Under the pieces are notes generated by a model. The model did not search any database. It worked only from the letters and a program-made list of their open reading frames with translations, and was not told the DNA's origin. 64,000 bases of DNA, from the NCBI GenBank assembly GCA_024036415.1, contig JAMWET010005002.1, positions 861,001 to 925,000 of the forward strand, read 5' to 3'. This DNA comes from Prochilodus magdalenae (taxonomy: Eukaryota > Chordata > Actinopteri > Characiformes > Prochilodontidae). Positions 33,999 to 46,196 of this stretch are shown piece after piece; position 1 is the stretch's first letter, and every line of letters begins with the position of its first letter. The translations under genes and the position numbers were made by a program.

Positions 33999-36900
33999 GT
34001 GCTCTCCAAAAACAAATTGACATTCACTCTTTATTCCTCCCTGCAGACGCCCTTGAAGGTGACTTCCTGTTCTTACTGTTTAAACAAAAAGCACATATGT
34101 ATGCTGACAGGGGAACTGGAAACCATGGAGCTTATCCAGCAGTAGCGTCATAATCAGATTTCAAAGACTGCTTTTGCTCATTGCTAGTTCGCCATCCCTC
34201 TATCACCGTGCCTCTCTTTATATCTCTCTATTGTTCCCTAAAACTCAGGCTTTCCCAATGAGAGTCAAAGCCAGAAACCAAAATCCTCTTGGCTCTGCTT
34301 GAAATCCCCCTGCTTTGCTCCATGGCAGGATATGACATAGTGTGGAGGAGGTTGCAGCATCAGAGAGCAAGTCTGGCCTGGAGCAATATTTAAAATACCA
34401 CAGAGTACTGACCTGGGATCCGACTCCCTCCTACGCATGACAGTCCTTGGCGGTATTGGCAAAACCACAACTGATCTAAACACAGCATCTTTAGTCTGTG
34501 GACACGCCTCCCGGTCTGCAGATCCAATTGAGCAGTTCTGTGATTTACAGTCCAGCATTTGCAGATATGTTTTACAGCCATAGCAGCAAGCATGAACAGT
34601 CAATGCAGGACTGATAAAACATCTTTTATTTCACATTTTGCATAATAGTTTCCTGAAAAGCAAAAAACAGGTCATTTGACCATGTGGGGTTTCCTTATGG
34701 GAGCCCATCTTCCAGGTTTCATCCATGCTTTTTCGGATAGGATTAACTGTGTCCCCACTAATGTTCTCATCTAATTACATCTGCTTAGAAACTATTTAGC
34801 TCTGCTGTGTGGAGTAGATTGATGAAGACCTTCATGTTCCTGGAAATGTTTTTGTTTGGCTAGCATATCAACCTGGCTTTTCTTCCACCATTGTTGAGTA
34901 AACCTTTCTGTTCCCGGTCTGGGAAATGGCATTCCAGTCTCCTGTGCAATCACGTAATGGCCTGCCTCAGCGCCTGTATAAGGCACATTTCTCTCCACAG
35001 TAACAAGTCAAACTGTCAGTCTGCAGAGTGAGTCAGCCCTTTCGCACTGTTTGGTCTGCCTCACAAACAGGCATCTTGTCCCTCTTCTGAACACAGATCC
35101 AAGATTTACAGCCACTATTCCGCTTATCGGAAGGACTCTCGCTCTATTTTACTTACCATTATTTATTCAGCAATCCCAGCCCTTCACTGATGGCGCAAAT
35201 TCAATCACATTGACCTCAGGTTTCATGGCTTCCAATATGGTTAGTCATTGCTCACATTTTTCGAAGTCTATTTCTCTCCTTCGCTCTCAGTCCAGAATAA
35301 TCAAAGCTACCACCACATCTTTCTAAACTACCGGGTATGCAGAATTGTGACGCTCCTTAATATCCTTAATACAGTATGGACAAGGTAGCTTTAGCTTAAA
35401 ATAAATTCAATGTGGACAACATCTTAGCTTTATACATTAATCATCAAAAGAATAGTTGCACCCAGAAGGAAGTGTTGGATTGCAGTGCTATTGGGAAGGA
35501 CGATCAAGGTTACCACAAACAATAAATGATAAAAAAACATCACAACAGACAATAAAGCGCACATATATCAGAAAAAGACAAAGACTGAGGTGGAGTCTCT
35601 AGACAAGGAGCTAGAAAAAACAAAAGGTCTATGAAAACAAATATCTGGACAATTGGTTGAGCAGTGTAATATGTTGTGTTGTTTGCACTGTGACTGCAAA
35701 TAATCCCTTAAAATGTCCAGCACAAAACAGTCTGGTCTATTTATAGCCCCATCATCCTTGTGCAATGACATCTGCAAGACCCCGACACTCAAGGTGATTA
35801 ATTTATTAATAATAATGAATAATATATTTATAGGTTCTAGTTGCTGCAACTTAAAACAAAGCGGTCTGCTGTTTTTATAGCATAACTGCTTTTAAGTGAA
35901 AAGCACTAGCATGTTTCACACCGTAAGCATCAAAAGCATGTTGCACATAAACTACACATTTATGTATTAATTTATGCATATCGCAACTATTTACCTCAAC
36001 GTCAAATCCAACATGAAAAAGCTGCACAGTTTTCATAATCTACGTTGTGCTTCCCTCACAGCTGTTTCTTGACCATGGTCATTTGGTGCTGGCTGAGTAG
36101 CTACACTAATGCTGAGCAGATTTGTTTTGTTGTACTCTGTATTGCTGTTTCTCATTTGTGGTGCCTTGATTTAAAAGACGAATCCATCTCTTTCTGGTCC
36201 TACTTTGACAGGAATGTTAGGGAAAGTAAATCCACTGAGGGTAACAAAAAACTTCCCTGTTATCATTTCCTCTCATCTTTGGGTGGCTGGTAATTACTAG
36301 AATTGGTTAAACCAAGATAAAGGTAATTGTGATAAACAAGGGGCAGATGGAGAACCTGAGATCTAGATATGGAGTCATTGCCCCACAGAGTTGGCAAACC
36401 CCCACACTATTCCCTGACTGTCATGCATTATATACATTAGGTTTATAATAAAATTAGAATAAAGTAGAATAATTATACATTATAAAGAATTACTTGCTGA
36501 AATCAACATACCATTAAAGATTTATGTGGTTCTACAGTTCACAAAAAAGTTCTTCCATCAACTTTATTTACCACAACTACTTGACATACAAACCAGGCAG
36601 AGTTAGTTTTTCATAGAGAATGTCTTTTTTTTCCTGATCAAAGACCTTATTTTGAAGGCTAATCAGCTACAAAGCTTTCCATTTGTTACGCCATCACGTC
36701 GTGAGCATGCTGACGCTGAGAGGGTTTCAAAGGAGGCCTCTCCTTTACTGAGGGGGCAAAAGGTGAAGGATCAAAGAGAAAGACCCAGATGACAGTGTTT
36801 GTATCGCAAACGCCTTCTTCAGCTCAGGCTTGGAAAGACTTGGACTAATAAAGCTTAGACAGAGGTCTCATGTGCTGAGAAACGTGTAACATCACTGAGG

Positions 36901-38334
36901 GCTTGGGATTAACATATTTCAAAACTTCCTCACCCGAATGTAGCCCTTGCTTACAAGTGCCAAGTCTGCAAAGGGGCTGACAGGCGTTGAGGTATTTGGA
37001 GCATGTTTCCATATTTGTCTTTGAATAAGTTCAATGTTCTTGGGTGAAGCCCAAAATAAATGTATTATTTTGGGAATAAGGCAGATAAAAACAAGACTAA
37101 AATAGAACTGAGGATCATTTCTTCAAACACAAGCATGCAAATATGGTTGCTAAAAGACTGAATGACTTTGCGGAGCTCAGTATTCGCCCAGCTCTATTAC
37201 ACGCCTCCTAAACAGAATACAACTCTGAATTCTCAGATATCGCTGACCAGAATATAGGCATAGCCATAAGCATGTGAAGTAATAATAAGAAACTCCTAGC
37301 CACAATTAGCATGATGCTGCACCTTGCTAACTGGTGACTATTTGATTTCATTTACTGTTAGCTATATTAGATATGTGTGAACCTTCAAGATTTATAAGAC
37401 TCTTAAGTTCTTTAAGATTCCCATGGGAATTGAGGACGAGAGGCTAATAAGATGCTTATGTGAACAGAGACAGATCAAACCGTGCACTACTTAAAAGGTC
37501 TTGAGGTCCACATGCCTTTACCTCCATTGTTTTTGCCATGCTTCTTTCCTAACCAATGAGAAACAAAACCCTACGCAAACCTCCTGAGGACAGCCACAAA
37601 ATGAGAAGGTATTCAAACTGATGCTGCTTCAAGTAGGGATGGGGGTTTGTGTGTTTGTTTTTGTAAGGCAAAAGAACTTAATCCACGCGAAGCCTTCCTC
37701 ACAGCACAGCAATCTTGTGACCATACTGGCTGATGCTGCTCCATTCAGAGAGGAGGTCATCACAAACAAACAGCACACAACAGCCTGGGTAACAATAATA
37801 GGTGACTGGGGCTTTTATTACAACAAGGGATGTCGATTGGTAGTTCAGCAAGGTTTCTGAACACAGGCTATAAAAATATAATGATTTTCTGCTGATTATG
37901 TTGTATATTTATAGGTGTTGGCAGTCTTCCTGGCAGTGCTGGGTTACATCACACGTAGACAAACAGCATGGGGGAAATTCAAACACAACACACCTGTCCT
38001 GACAAACAGAAAAGGCATAAAAGCGCTTTAATGACTTTACTGTTTGCTGTAGCTGATACTCCCTATAGCTCACCTGGAAGGAGTGAGATTCTGTTCACCT
38101 TTTCTCAAATATTTGTTGAACTTGAGCCAAGTTGAAATTTCACGTTCAGGTAGTGTCGGTAGATATTACATCACGATACTTGAAGTCTTTTTCATAAGAC
38201 AAGACATGATAGGCATGACACCATTAGATTTTCTGGGGTTTGATTTTTTTCTCCATTAACAAAATTAAACATTTAAAAATACTATTAAAAAACTACAATC
38301 GCCAGACACAAAATTATGCCCCTTACATGTTTAA

Positions 38335-38735
38335 GGTGGTAGTACCTATAGGCTCCAGCAGATGGCGTTGCACAAGGATGATCAGGCTATAAATACCTTG
38401 TTCTATAAAAATCTCTTTTCATATGTGGTTCCAAATGGCTCCAAAGCAGATGTTAATGATTGGGTTAAAGGTATGTGTACGGTCATACAGGTCTACCAGC
38501 AGTGGCTAAAATCCCAGTCTCCAGGAAATTCTCCTCAGAGTTGTATTAGAGAAGGCATCCACCAAATCTGGCCCAACTGCACAATTCTTTGATGTAAGAG
38601 TGTCTGAACATTGATGTGGCCTACATCAAGAAACTTGTCCAGTCCATGCCAAATCCAATCACAACTATTATTGGTGCTCGTGGGGGTATTGCACACTGTT
38701 AGGTACGTTTCAGTCATAGGCGACTTGTCTGTTGA
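38335..38735. repeat. dispersed repeat, copy B (pairs with 20815-21195)
   Basis: It shares in order gatggcgttgcacaaggatg, ggctataaatacc, atggctccaaagcagatg, aaatctggcccaactgcaca, gatgtggcctacatc and ttaggtacgtttcagtcat with the 20.8-kb copy. Both carry many substitutions, so the family is old. There is no intact frame and no obvious terminal inverted repeat. Confidence 0.6.
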
Positions 38736-39837
38736 TGTTATTAATACAATGATAATGTTTCTATTTTTGTTCTATTTTATCTAGGTAAAAAAAAAAAAAT
38801 GGGATTTTGTTCAACAACATTCACTATTTAACAACATTTAAATCCTTAAATTTCCAGAGCCTACTACATCTTGGGGCATAATAAAAAAGAAATTACTACA
38901 TAAAAAACATGCAAACTTTACTTATTCTTAAATTAACTAAGTAAGTAATTGATGTCTGGACTCGCTGGCCATTAAAGTTTCTATAAATTGATGTTTTGCA
39001 GTCTAATCTCAGACTGGACTTCAACTCTAATTCGTGATGTTTAGGTTTAAAGAGAATTTTGTTGGGTTTTGTTTGTGTTTGGAGCATAAATTCAGGGTTA
39101 ATTTACAGAACAAATTGAGTTGTTTTTTTTCTGTCTTAATCACATTTTAGGAACAGAAGTCATGAGTGGGCATCTCTGGTAAAATTTCTTCCTCACACTG
39201 ATCTGCTAGTCTTCACATTTTTCTCTCATCTTTTTAACCAGAGAAGCTACAGGGAAGCTGCTGCAGGGCAAACAAAGCAGCAGAAAGTGTTTGGAAGAAA
39301 CACACTTCATGCAGAGCATCTCATACTGGCATAACACAATAGACATGGCCTCACCAAACCAAACACACTGTCTGCGCCTGTGCCTGGCTGTGAGGAAACA
39401 TTCCCTTCTGAAGACCAGCAGTGCCATGAAGAATTACCTGGCACAATCTGAAGTGCTATTGCACAGCGTGAAGACAGCTGCTGGACAAAGGCAGAGCATG
39501 CAAGTGTGACTTTGCTGACAAGACAAGAGTAGGTGGCAGAACTGTGACCCAGAAAAAGAGGCAGACAACCACCCATTTACAGGTGCGTGATTTGCATAAC
39601 TTGCTAAATGAATCACGCTTGAAGGTTTTGGGAGTGTGGGAATAAAACTGAAGAACAAAATCACATGTCATTTTGCACATGAAAGAATACACACTTACAT
39701 ATGGGTTACACTGGGTTACTTGGTAATGAGAAGCATCTGTATGTGTACTAGTAGGTGCACTTTGTAGGTTTACATTTACTGAGTGCAGCCCATTTGTTGC
39801 TGCACAACTTGCTTGAATCAATGGAAGCAGACCACCA

Positions 39838-40010
39838 TAGGACTGATACTGACCAGATTATTTGGATTGTCTGACGACCTCAGAGTCCAGACCTCAACAT
39901 CAATAGACGTGTAAAGTACTTGTATTGGGAGAAGCAGAAAACCTTTAAGATTGTACTTGGGAGAGATGGAAAAATATCCCTGTAGATAAACTTGAAAAAG
40001 ACAAAACAAA
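39838..40010 (+). pseudogene. Tc1-type transposase fragment (PQSPDLN block)
   Basis: From about 39878 one plus-strand frame reads PQSPDLNINRRVKYLYW and continues about 20 more codons to a stop. PQSPDLNPIE is the conserved block containing the second catalytic Asp of Tc1 transposases. Only the C-terminal part is present. It is a 5'-truncated dead copy related to those at 19 kb and 57 kb. Confidence 0.65.
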
Positions 40011-40258
40011 CATGCTATATCTGAGGCATCTGTCTGATTTCATGTTATATGTATGATTTCTGAGATGGTTTCTGCTAACAAAGTTTGTAAATTGCCTAAA
40101 GGATGTATGAATGAAGGGTGGTGTGTAGACGAGTCAAAAGAAGTGGTCAGTAAGTATACCGAGAGACAAGCAGGAGGCCAGCATTAGAGCTGGTAGCTCT
40201 TCCAAACAGAAAGCATATGTTAAGCCACTAAATGCAACAATGCCAACTCCCCCTTGCT

Positions 40259-40280
40259 CCCACACACACACACACACACA
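40259..40280. repeat. (CA)n microsatellite
   Basis: Eleven perfect CA units. Confidence 0.95.
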
Positions 40281-43200
40281 GGATCTAAAATATGGCTACT
40301 TCTTGTACTGTGGATGGACATCAGACACTACAGACATTCCAAGAGCCACAGAAATCCAGACCAGAATTCCTGTTTCTTCTTCTGTGAACCAAAACAACTA
40401 AAACTGTGTTCACAAGTAGATATGATACGCTGGAAATCAGTCTGTTCAACAAAGCCAGTGTTTTTCCAGTCTGCCGCACACACACCGTGCCCAGCATGTC
40501 TTTACTGTGAGAATCAGGCCTATCTGTCCTCCTCTTTCCTTCAAAACTCAGCAATACAGAAACCAGGGCCGAACAGAAAAAGAAAGCGCTGTTATCACTA
40601 AACCCCCACACAACACTGGTGCAACCTTCCCTCAACCATTTCCTATTCAGCAAAAACATTTGGCAGCTACTCTTAGCATTACCCAAACTTCCAAACATTT
40701 GGGCAATGTGAACCTAGTCACCACAGGAGCAGTGGACCTCTACTCGATCCTTTTTTGAGCATGAAAAACCAATCTGCCTCTTTCGCTGCCTAGCCTGTCT
40801 CTCTCCATTCTTCTCACCCACCTCACTGGATAAACATCTAGAGAAGGTACAGACGGGTATTTTTGGTCTCCATGCAAGGCTGAAAATAGGCCCTCTGTCC
40901 AGCCATATTTCAGAACTAAGGTCGTCCAGATATCTACTGAGCATGGGCACTAGTCCAGTCTCCACTTGGCTAAGCCCAAAAACGTCAGCGGGCTGCTTTG
41001 ATTCAACATCCTTCATCACTGCTTTCCCTAACATTAAACCTCTGATCCCACTACTTACAGATAACGACGTCCAAACGACAGCATAACAAGGTTTAATAGG
41101 AAGAAGCTTAACCTTTTTCTCCTGTTATAGTGAGTGTGGAGTTGGAAGTAAGGCTTTAAGATATGGACAAAACACTTTAACTGCAATTATTGGCACCACA
41201 ACTTTCTGTGATGAATACTGTATAAAAAATGGAAAACTGAGATAAGGGATAACGCCCAGTACAGTGCACAGCCCAAGTTGGAATTCCACGACTTGCAAAG
41301 CTCATATTTGGCAGTGATTGTCAAGCCAGCTCTCCACTGTGGAACAAGGAAATGATTCACGTTCTTGAAGTGATGCAAGGACAAAAGATCAGCTGCCCAT
41401 TTCCTGAGAGGGAGGTGTTAAGCCAGTGCTTCCCATAGCATGCAGAACGTTTCAGACAGGGCCACTCGGTGTAACAGCTATGAGTCAGGGCTCAGAGGTG
41501 TAGTGGCGAGACGGCACTGGAATTTCGACTTAACTTGTTATCTGAGAACTGCAAATCAAATTCATGTTCCCATGCCATTTTTGAAGCTAGAAGTTGGCAC
41601 CAGGCGTGTTAAATCATAGACAAATGATCCTCCTTTGACTAAAGTATAATCTATCTTGAAGGAGAACAGGTCGGGTAAGTCCAGGAGGTTTCATTTAATG
41701 CTCACTTATCATCAGGCCTGAAGTGACAGAACAGATAAGCCTCTAAAAAAGCCTAGAGCAACCAGAAGGGACTGCCATTCTCTTCTGTCAGAATGAATTA
41801 GCTTCAATAAAACATTTTAAAAGAGACTGACACCAACAAACAACTACAGGTGTGCTGTTCTGGGTATTTGTACTTCATGAATATGCAGAGGTATTAAGTA
41901 GCTGGTTTTGGAAATTAGACTACACCATGAAAACTACACTCTGAAGTATCATACTACAGCATATTTGTCTAACATAAGTAGGCCTTTGTTCAAACACCAA
42001 TAAGTCATCACACCCTGGATAAACACGAGCTGATGTGTATCCATTCAGTGATATGCTCAAGTATATATGTACTATATGTATCGTATTGTGAAGTTTCTGA
42101 TAATATCCAGCTCTGCATATAAGCTTATTTAAAGCTCACTCTGAAGGCTCTGCTATGGCTTCCCTCACAGGCCTTTGTGCAGTTTATCAGGTAATCGATT
42201 CTCATTACATTACATTTTCAGGAGTAGATGTGATGGCATGACATGCATTGATTAATGCTGTTACACTGCTATGACTCGAGTTCATAGCAGAGTTAATTTG
42301 GGTTTCACACAGCTCACTGGTTCACCCTGAGCCGAATGCATTTCATGGCAAGACTGAATTCCCTGATGGACACCTAAGTGCCTAATATGCCACACTGCCA
42401 TTAAACTTAACATTTGTGTTGATGAGAGGTCACCTATGTCAGCCCAGAGCTTGGAAACTAAGTAGAAACCCATTCACTGAATATATAACTTTGTGAAAAC
42501 AGCATGTGGTGGGTAGTAGTTAGGGCTGTACAGCACATGGACTTCTCAGGTGCAGTACTTCCTAGCAATAGCAGCCTGCAGGTTTTGTTGAACAGGGTAA
42601 TTGTACAAGGTCAATGCATGAAATGGCAAAAGCAGCAGTGTATGTACAATATATGTTTATTATATATGAGTTTCAAAAGACACTGTGATTGTTCCCCTCT
42701 GTAAATAAGTGATTTGTTTTACTAACTGCAAGCTATGACCATTTACACTTTTTTCGGTTAATAATAACCTCAGCTTTGATCAAATTTGGTTCAGAGAGTT
42801 TATAGAGACGTGCTCTGAAATTAGCTGTTTGCTGTTGAAGCTTCAGATCTCCAGGTTAAAAACTGCTTTCAAGAGAGCTAGAGTAGAAGGACGAGTAGGT
42901 TTTAGGTTTTATGCAGGGAAATGGTACATGCATCTGACTATAAGCTGGAGTACTGAGCAATAGCCTATTATGAATGGCTGACAGCTCACTTTACATCTGA
43001 TATCGATATTGTGATTACAAGCAGTTTCTTCTAAAATTGGGATATAAAAGTGATATAAATTATATATTGCTATTTATTGCGTGTTATTATTCAGCCATGT
43101 CTGATGTTTTAGATCAGTTTCTGTTTGAAAGAATCAAAGGATTCAGTTGATCCACAACGGCAAACAACTATGGTCAAAAATAGGCATACTGCAATTGTAA

Positions 43201-44104
43201 TTTGCAGCAGTTTCATTACATTGTTCAATTCTGTCCTTATCCTGTCCCAGTACAAGTTAGTGTCTTGAGAGCTTAGTCAAATGTCATAACAGGCATAGTT
43301 CTCCATGGGTCTTGATACAGGCCTTCCAATTATAGGACAAAGCCCAGAATGAAGCTGCACGGATGTGTATTATGGAGGTTTTAAAACCCCTTTAAATGGC
43401 CAGGATAAGCTGACCACTCTTTATATACTCTTTATATACTCTTTTTTTCCATATCCATTTTTTATATACTTAAAACACCTTAGACATGATTAGTTTGCTT
43501 TGTAGCCTGTGTGGTAATGGAATCACAAGCATTAGGACATAATACACCTGGGATTCAAAGCAGTTACACTTAAATTAATATTAACCCTTCACCCTTTACA
43601 CCCCACGGAAACTGAGGGAGTGCATATGTGTACAATAATGAGGGGAGATAGATGACAGGCAGGTGTGTTTGGGACGTTTATCCTTGTGTGAACTGAGCCT
43701 AAACTGCTCTGTTGTATGATTTCAGGGAAGTGACACCATAACTGGAGAAGCAGAGTTTCACCAGGATTCACTCCAGCTGTTTCAGAGTGCAGTCATTACA
43801 CACACACACAAACACTCACACGCTTAGTCTTTTGACTCATTATCTTTAAAAAGCCGTGAAGCAAACGCTGAGGACACTATCTATGACAAAATTAATCATT
43901 CCAGAGCTTTTTTTCTCCAATTACAGTAATAGGAATGGCATGGCCATCTGAGCTAAACATTAACCCTAAGATGTCTAGACTTACTCCTCGCATTGTACTA
44001 TATTATTATACTGTTGGTTAAGTTTCCTCAAAAAACACAGTCAGAGTGAGTGATAACAAAAACATGACATCACAATTCATACAATGAGAACATTCATACA
44101 TTCC

Positions 44105-44635
44105 TCTTCCAATCTGCTTAACCCAGTCCATCACGGGGCAGATATTTTCAGAATACATTTTACTTATTACAGTATCTTTTTGGATGGGATTTGATGTTGA
44201 GTTGGCACAGACGAATACGCCCTAGCAAGGTCACAATAAAACACTACAGTAGATCCCCTTTGTTACACTACATGCAGTTGATTAGGCATTCTTTAAGTAC
44301 TGGCAATGTCTGTGTTATCATAAGAAAAACATGCAACATAAATTATCAGGATATATTTGACACTCAATGTCAGAAACCACATTCGCTTTTGCTCACATTA
44401 CCAAAAATGTTTAGAGTCTGCAATGCCAAGGAGCAATTCAGCATCTCCTGTTCACCTGACTGCACTGTAGACTGTGGGAGGAAACTGGAACATCCAGAGG
44501 AGACCCCTGCATCCATGGGGAGAACATGCAAACTCCACACAAAAAATCCCAGTCAAAGTTTGAACCCAGGCTCTTTTTGCTGTGAGGTGACAGCACTACT
44601 CTCCACACCACTGTGTCACCCCACAGCAACACCAA
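44105..44635 (+). repeat. common vertebrate interspersed repeat, interrupted
   Basis: The left part aatctgcttaacccagtcca-tcacgggg and the right part gactgtgggaggaaactgga, ggggagaacatgcaaactcc and gctgtgaggtgacagcact belong, from memory, to one very common fish repeat. About 250 bp between them (roughly 44145-44410) does not fit, so the copy looks interrupted or recombined. Confidence 0.5.
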
Positions 44636-45236
44636 ATTAGTAAATATTTTACACGGCATCAATAACAAATGAACATGAAGCAACTAACAACACCTGGCCT
44701 GCTACAGTCCAAACTACTGGGTTGGCTCCTTGATATATGCGCTCTACAAAATGATATTGACTCAAGAGTAGAGTAGTACAAAAGAGTAGAAAGCATGTTA
44801 AAAAAAAATTTGGCCTTCAATTATAATCATCTTTCTAATATAAATTCGACCTCAGGAAAGACAAGCAAACACTTTCATACTTTTCCATAAGGTACGACAG
44901 CATTTTTAGCAATGTCTCAGTTTGTACAGGATTAACATAACCTGGGATTAATTCTAAGTTTCTACTGGCAAGCAAACACACCGTCCATAAAAATTCAATG
45001 GCAGATTTGGACGGGACTTGAATTGTTAAGAAGCATTGTTAAGAAATTACATTACTCCCATGTAAAACAAAATCCGATCCAGACAGCACTCCAAAGACTT
45101 GAAATCTAAAGCTTCTGCAATGCTGAAAAAAAGATTCAAGTGGTACAAGGAACTGTGTTCATCCAAACCTAGGCTGCTTCCCTGAGCCAAAAAGAATGAA
45201 ACTGTGGAGGCAGACACAGCGCAGACTTGTGTGTCT

Positions 45237-45309
45237 GAGAGTGTGTGTGTTTGTGTGTGTTTGTGTGCTGCGCTGACTTTAAAATCAGAGCCTGCTGCTT
45301 TATCTCAAA

Positions 45310-45351
<42 letters not shown>
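45237..45351. repeat. (GT)n and (CA)n tracts as an inverted pair
   Basis: A GT-rich tract with two TTT interruptions (about 45239-45267) is followed about 43 bp later by about 20 perfect CA units (45310-45351). The two are complementary in orientation and could pair. Confidence 0.9.
45310..45351. repeat. (CA)n microsatellite, about 21 units
   Basis: Uninterrupted CA units, the longest dinucleotide run in the window. Confidence 0.95.
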
Positions 45352-45353
<2 letters not shown>

Positions 45354-45510
45354 TGAGCTGACGAGGCTTCCCCTCGTCTTGGCTGATAAGGTCCCTGCAG
45401 TGGCACACTGGCAGCCAGACTACACACGCATACACACACACACACTACTTCATTTACCTTTAGTGTGTACACATCCACACATGCATTACAAAGGCTTCAT
45501 TTTTAGCCGT

Positions 45511-45554
45511 TCTTTTATCAGACTGCTGTCTGATAAAAGACAGCAGTCTGATAA
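45511..45554. repeat. two overlapping perfect palindromes
   Basis: tcttttatcagac (45511-45523) is the exact complement of gtctgataaaaga (45528-45540), with a 4-nt loop. Overlapping it, ttatcagactgctgtc (45515-45530) is the exact complement of gacagcagtctgataa (45539-45554), with an 8-nt loop. The two hairpins share sequence and cannot form together. No gene context suggests a terminator. Confidence 0.9.
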
Positions 45555-45844
45555 GGTTTCTTAAGGTTTCTACCTTTTCCAAAGGGCAATTGATTCAAAA
45601 AAGGGGACGATGTTGCATATCAACACTGTCCGAGAGTTAACAATCCTGTCTTTAACTCATGAGTATGGCTGAAAAGGCCCCTAAAAAATTAAACATGTAC
45701 ATGCGTGTGGCCTGAGCGGAAAACACATGCAGTAAAAATCAACAATACCTCTTGCAAGGATTCAGTTCACTTAAACCATTAATCCATTAAACCTGACTGC
45801 CCTTAACACCACATCAACCTTGCCAAACACTGCAATGGTGTCGT

Positions 45845-46195
45845 GCCAGACTGTCATGGAGTGACTCAGAATGGCAGCGGGTTATTTTCAGTGACCAGTC
45901 CCGCTTTTGTCTTGGTGGCAGACAACATGTGTGGAGGCACCGTGGTCACCACCAAAGTGAATGGTTTGTTGTCACATGTCCAGAAGTCCTGGTGTCACTC
46001 CACCTCTGCCCCTACCACAAACCTGCAGAAACTGTGTGAGGATATTTGAGTCGCATGGGATGGATTATCACAGGACACCATTAGGAACCTCTATAACTCC
46101 ATGTCGAGACTTCTGGAATGCTGGGTTAGGAAACATGGTGCCCCGACGCCATACTGAGAGACACCCCTTCTGTATGTGTAGCTCAATAAATATTG
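45845..46195 (+). pseudogene. Tc1/mariner (DDE) transposase relic
   Basis: A plus-strand frame reads WQRVIFSDQSRFCLGGRQ followed by HVWRHRGHH. It matches the WxxVLFSDESRF block that holds the first catalytic Asp of many Tc1/mariner transposases. Frame changes occur within the next 150 bp. The following part, with GMDYHRTPLGTS-like and RKHGAP-like stretches, corresponds to the C terminus. The N-terminal DNA-binding part is missing and the copy is inactive. Confidence 0.7.
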
Positions 46196-46196
46196 C

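Larger units (their letters stand above)
28085..39834. other. probable 5' intron or upstream region of specc1, no exon found
   Basis: About 12 kb of AT-rich DNA with no minus-strand exon resembling the known N terminus of cytospin-B. Short frames (for example 29332-29532, 31043-31475, 34265-34603) have no family motif and no splice context. It holds a mariner scrap (30373-30470), an A-rich tract (33961-33998) and dispersed repeat B. The stretch at 36640-37020 is less AT-rich and non-repetitive, with no assigned role. Confidence 0.55.
40011..45236. other. non-coding stretch with scattered repeat scraps
   Basis: A (CA)n tract lies at 40259-40280. A hAT-like patch is suspected at about 42520-43095, starting tagggctgtacagca and ending in ttattcagcc. 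A common fish interspersed repeat is at 44105-44635. The open frames 40254-41034 on both strands have no recognisable domain. No specc1 exon was identified. Confidence 0.5.

Noticed and set aside
40714..41034. A 106-codon minus-strand frame considered as the missing N-terminal exon
   Set aside because: It does not resemble the Ser/Lys-rich cytospin-B N terminus and lacks a phase-1 donor in the right place.
42520..43095. hAT-like element (tagggctgtacagca ... ttattcagcc)
   Set aside because: Ends are suggestive but too diverged to set limits or a target duplication; mentioned only in the regional entry.
45169..45441. A 90-codon minus-strand frame
   Set aside because: It translates the CA/GT microsatellites (Cys-Val and Thr-His runs).
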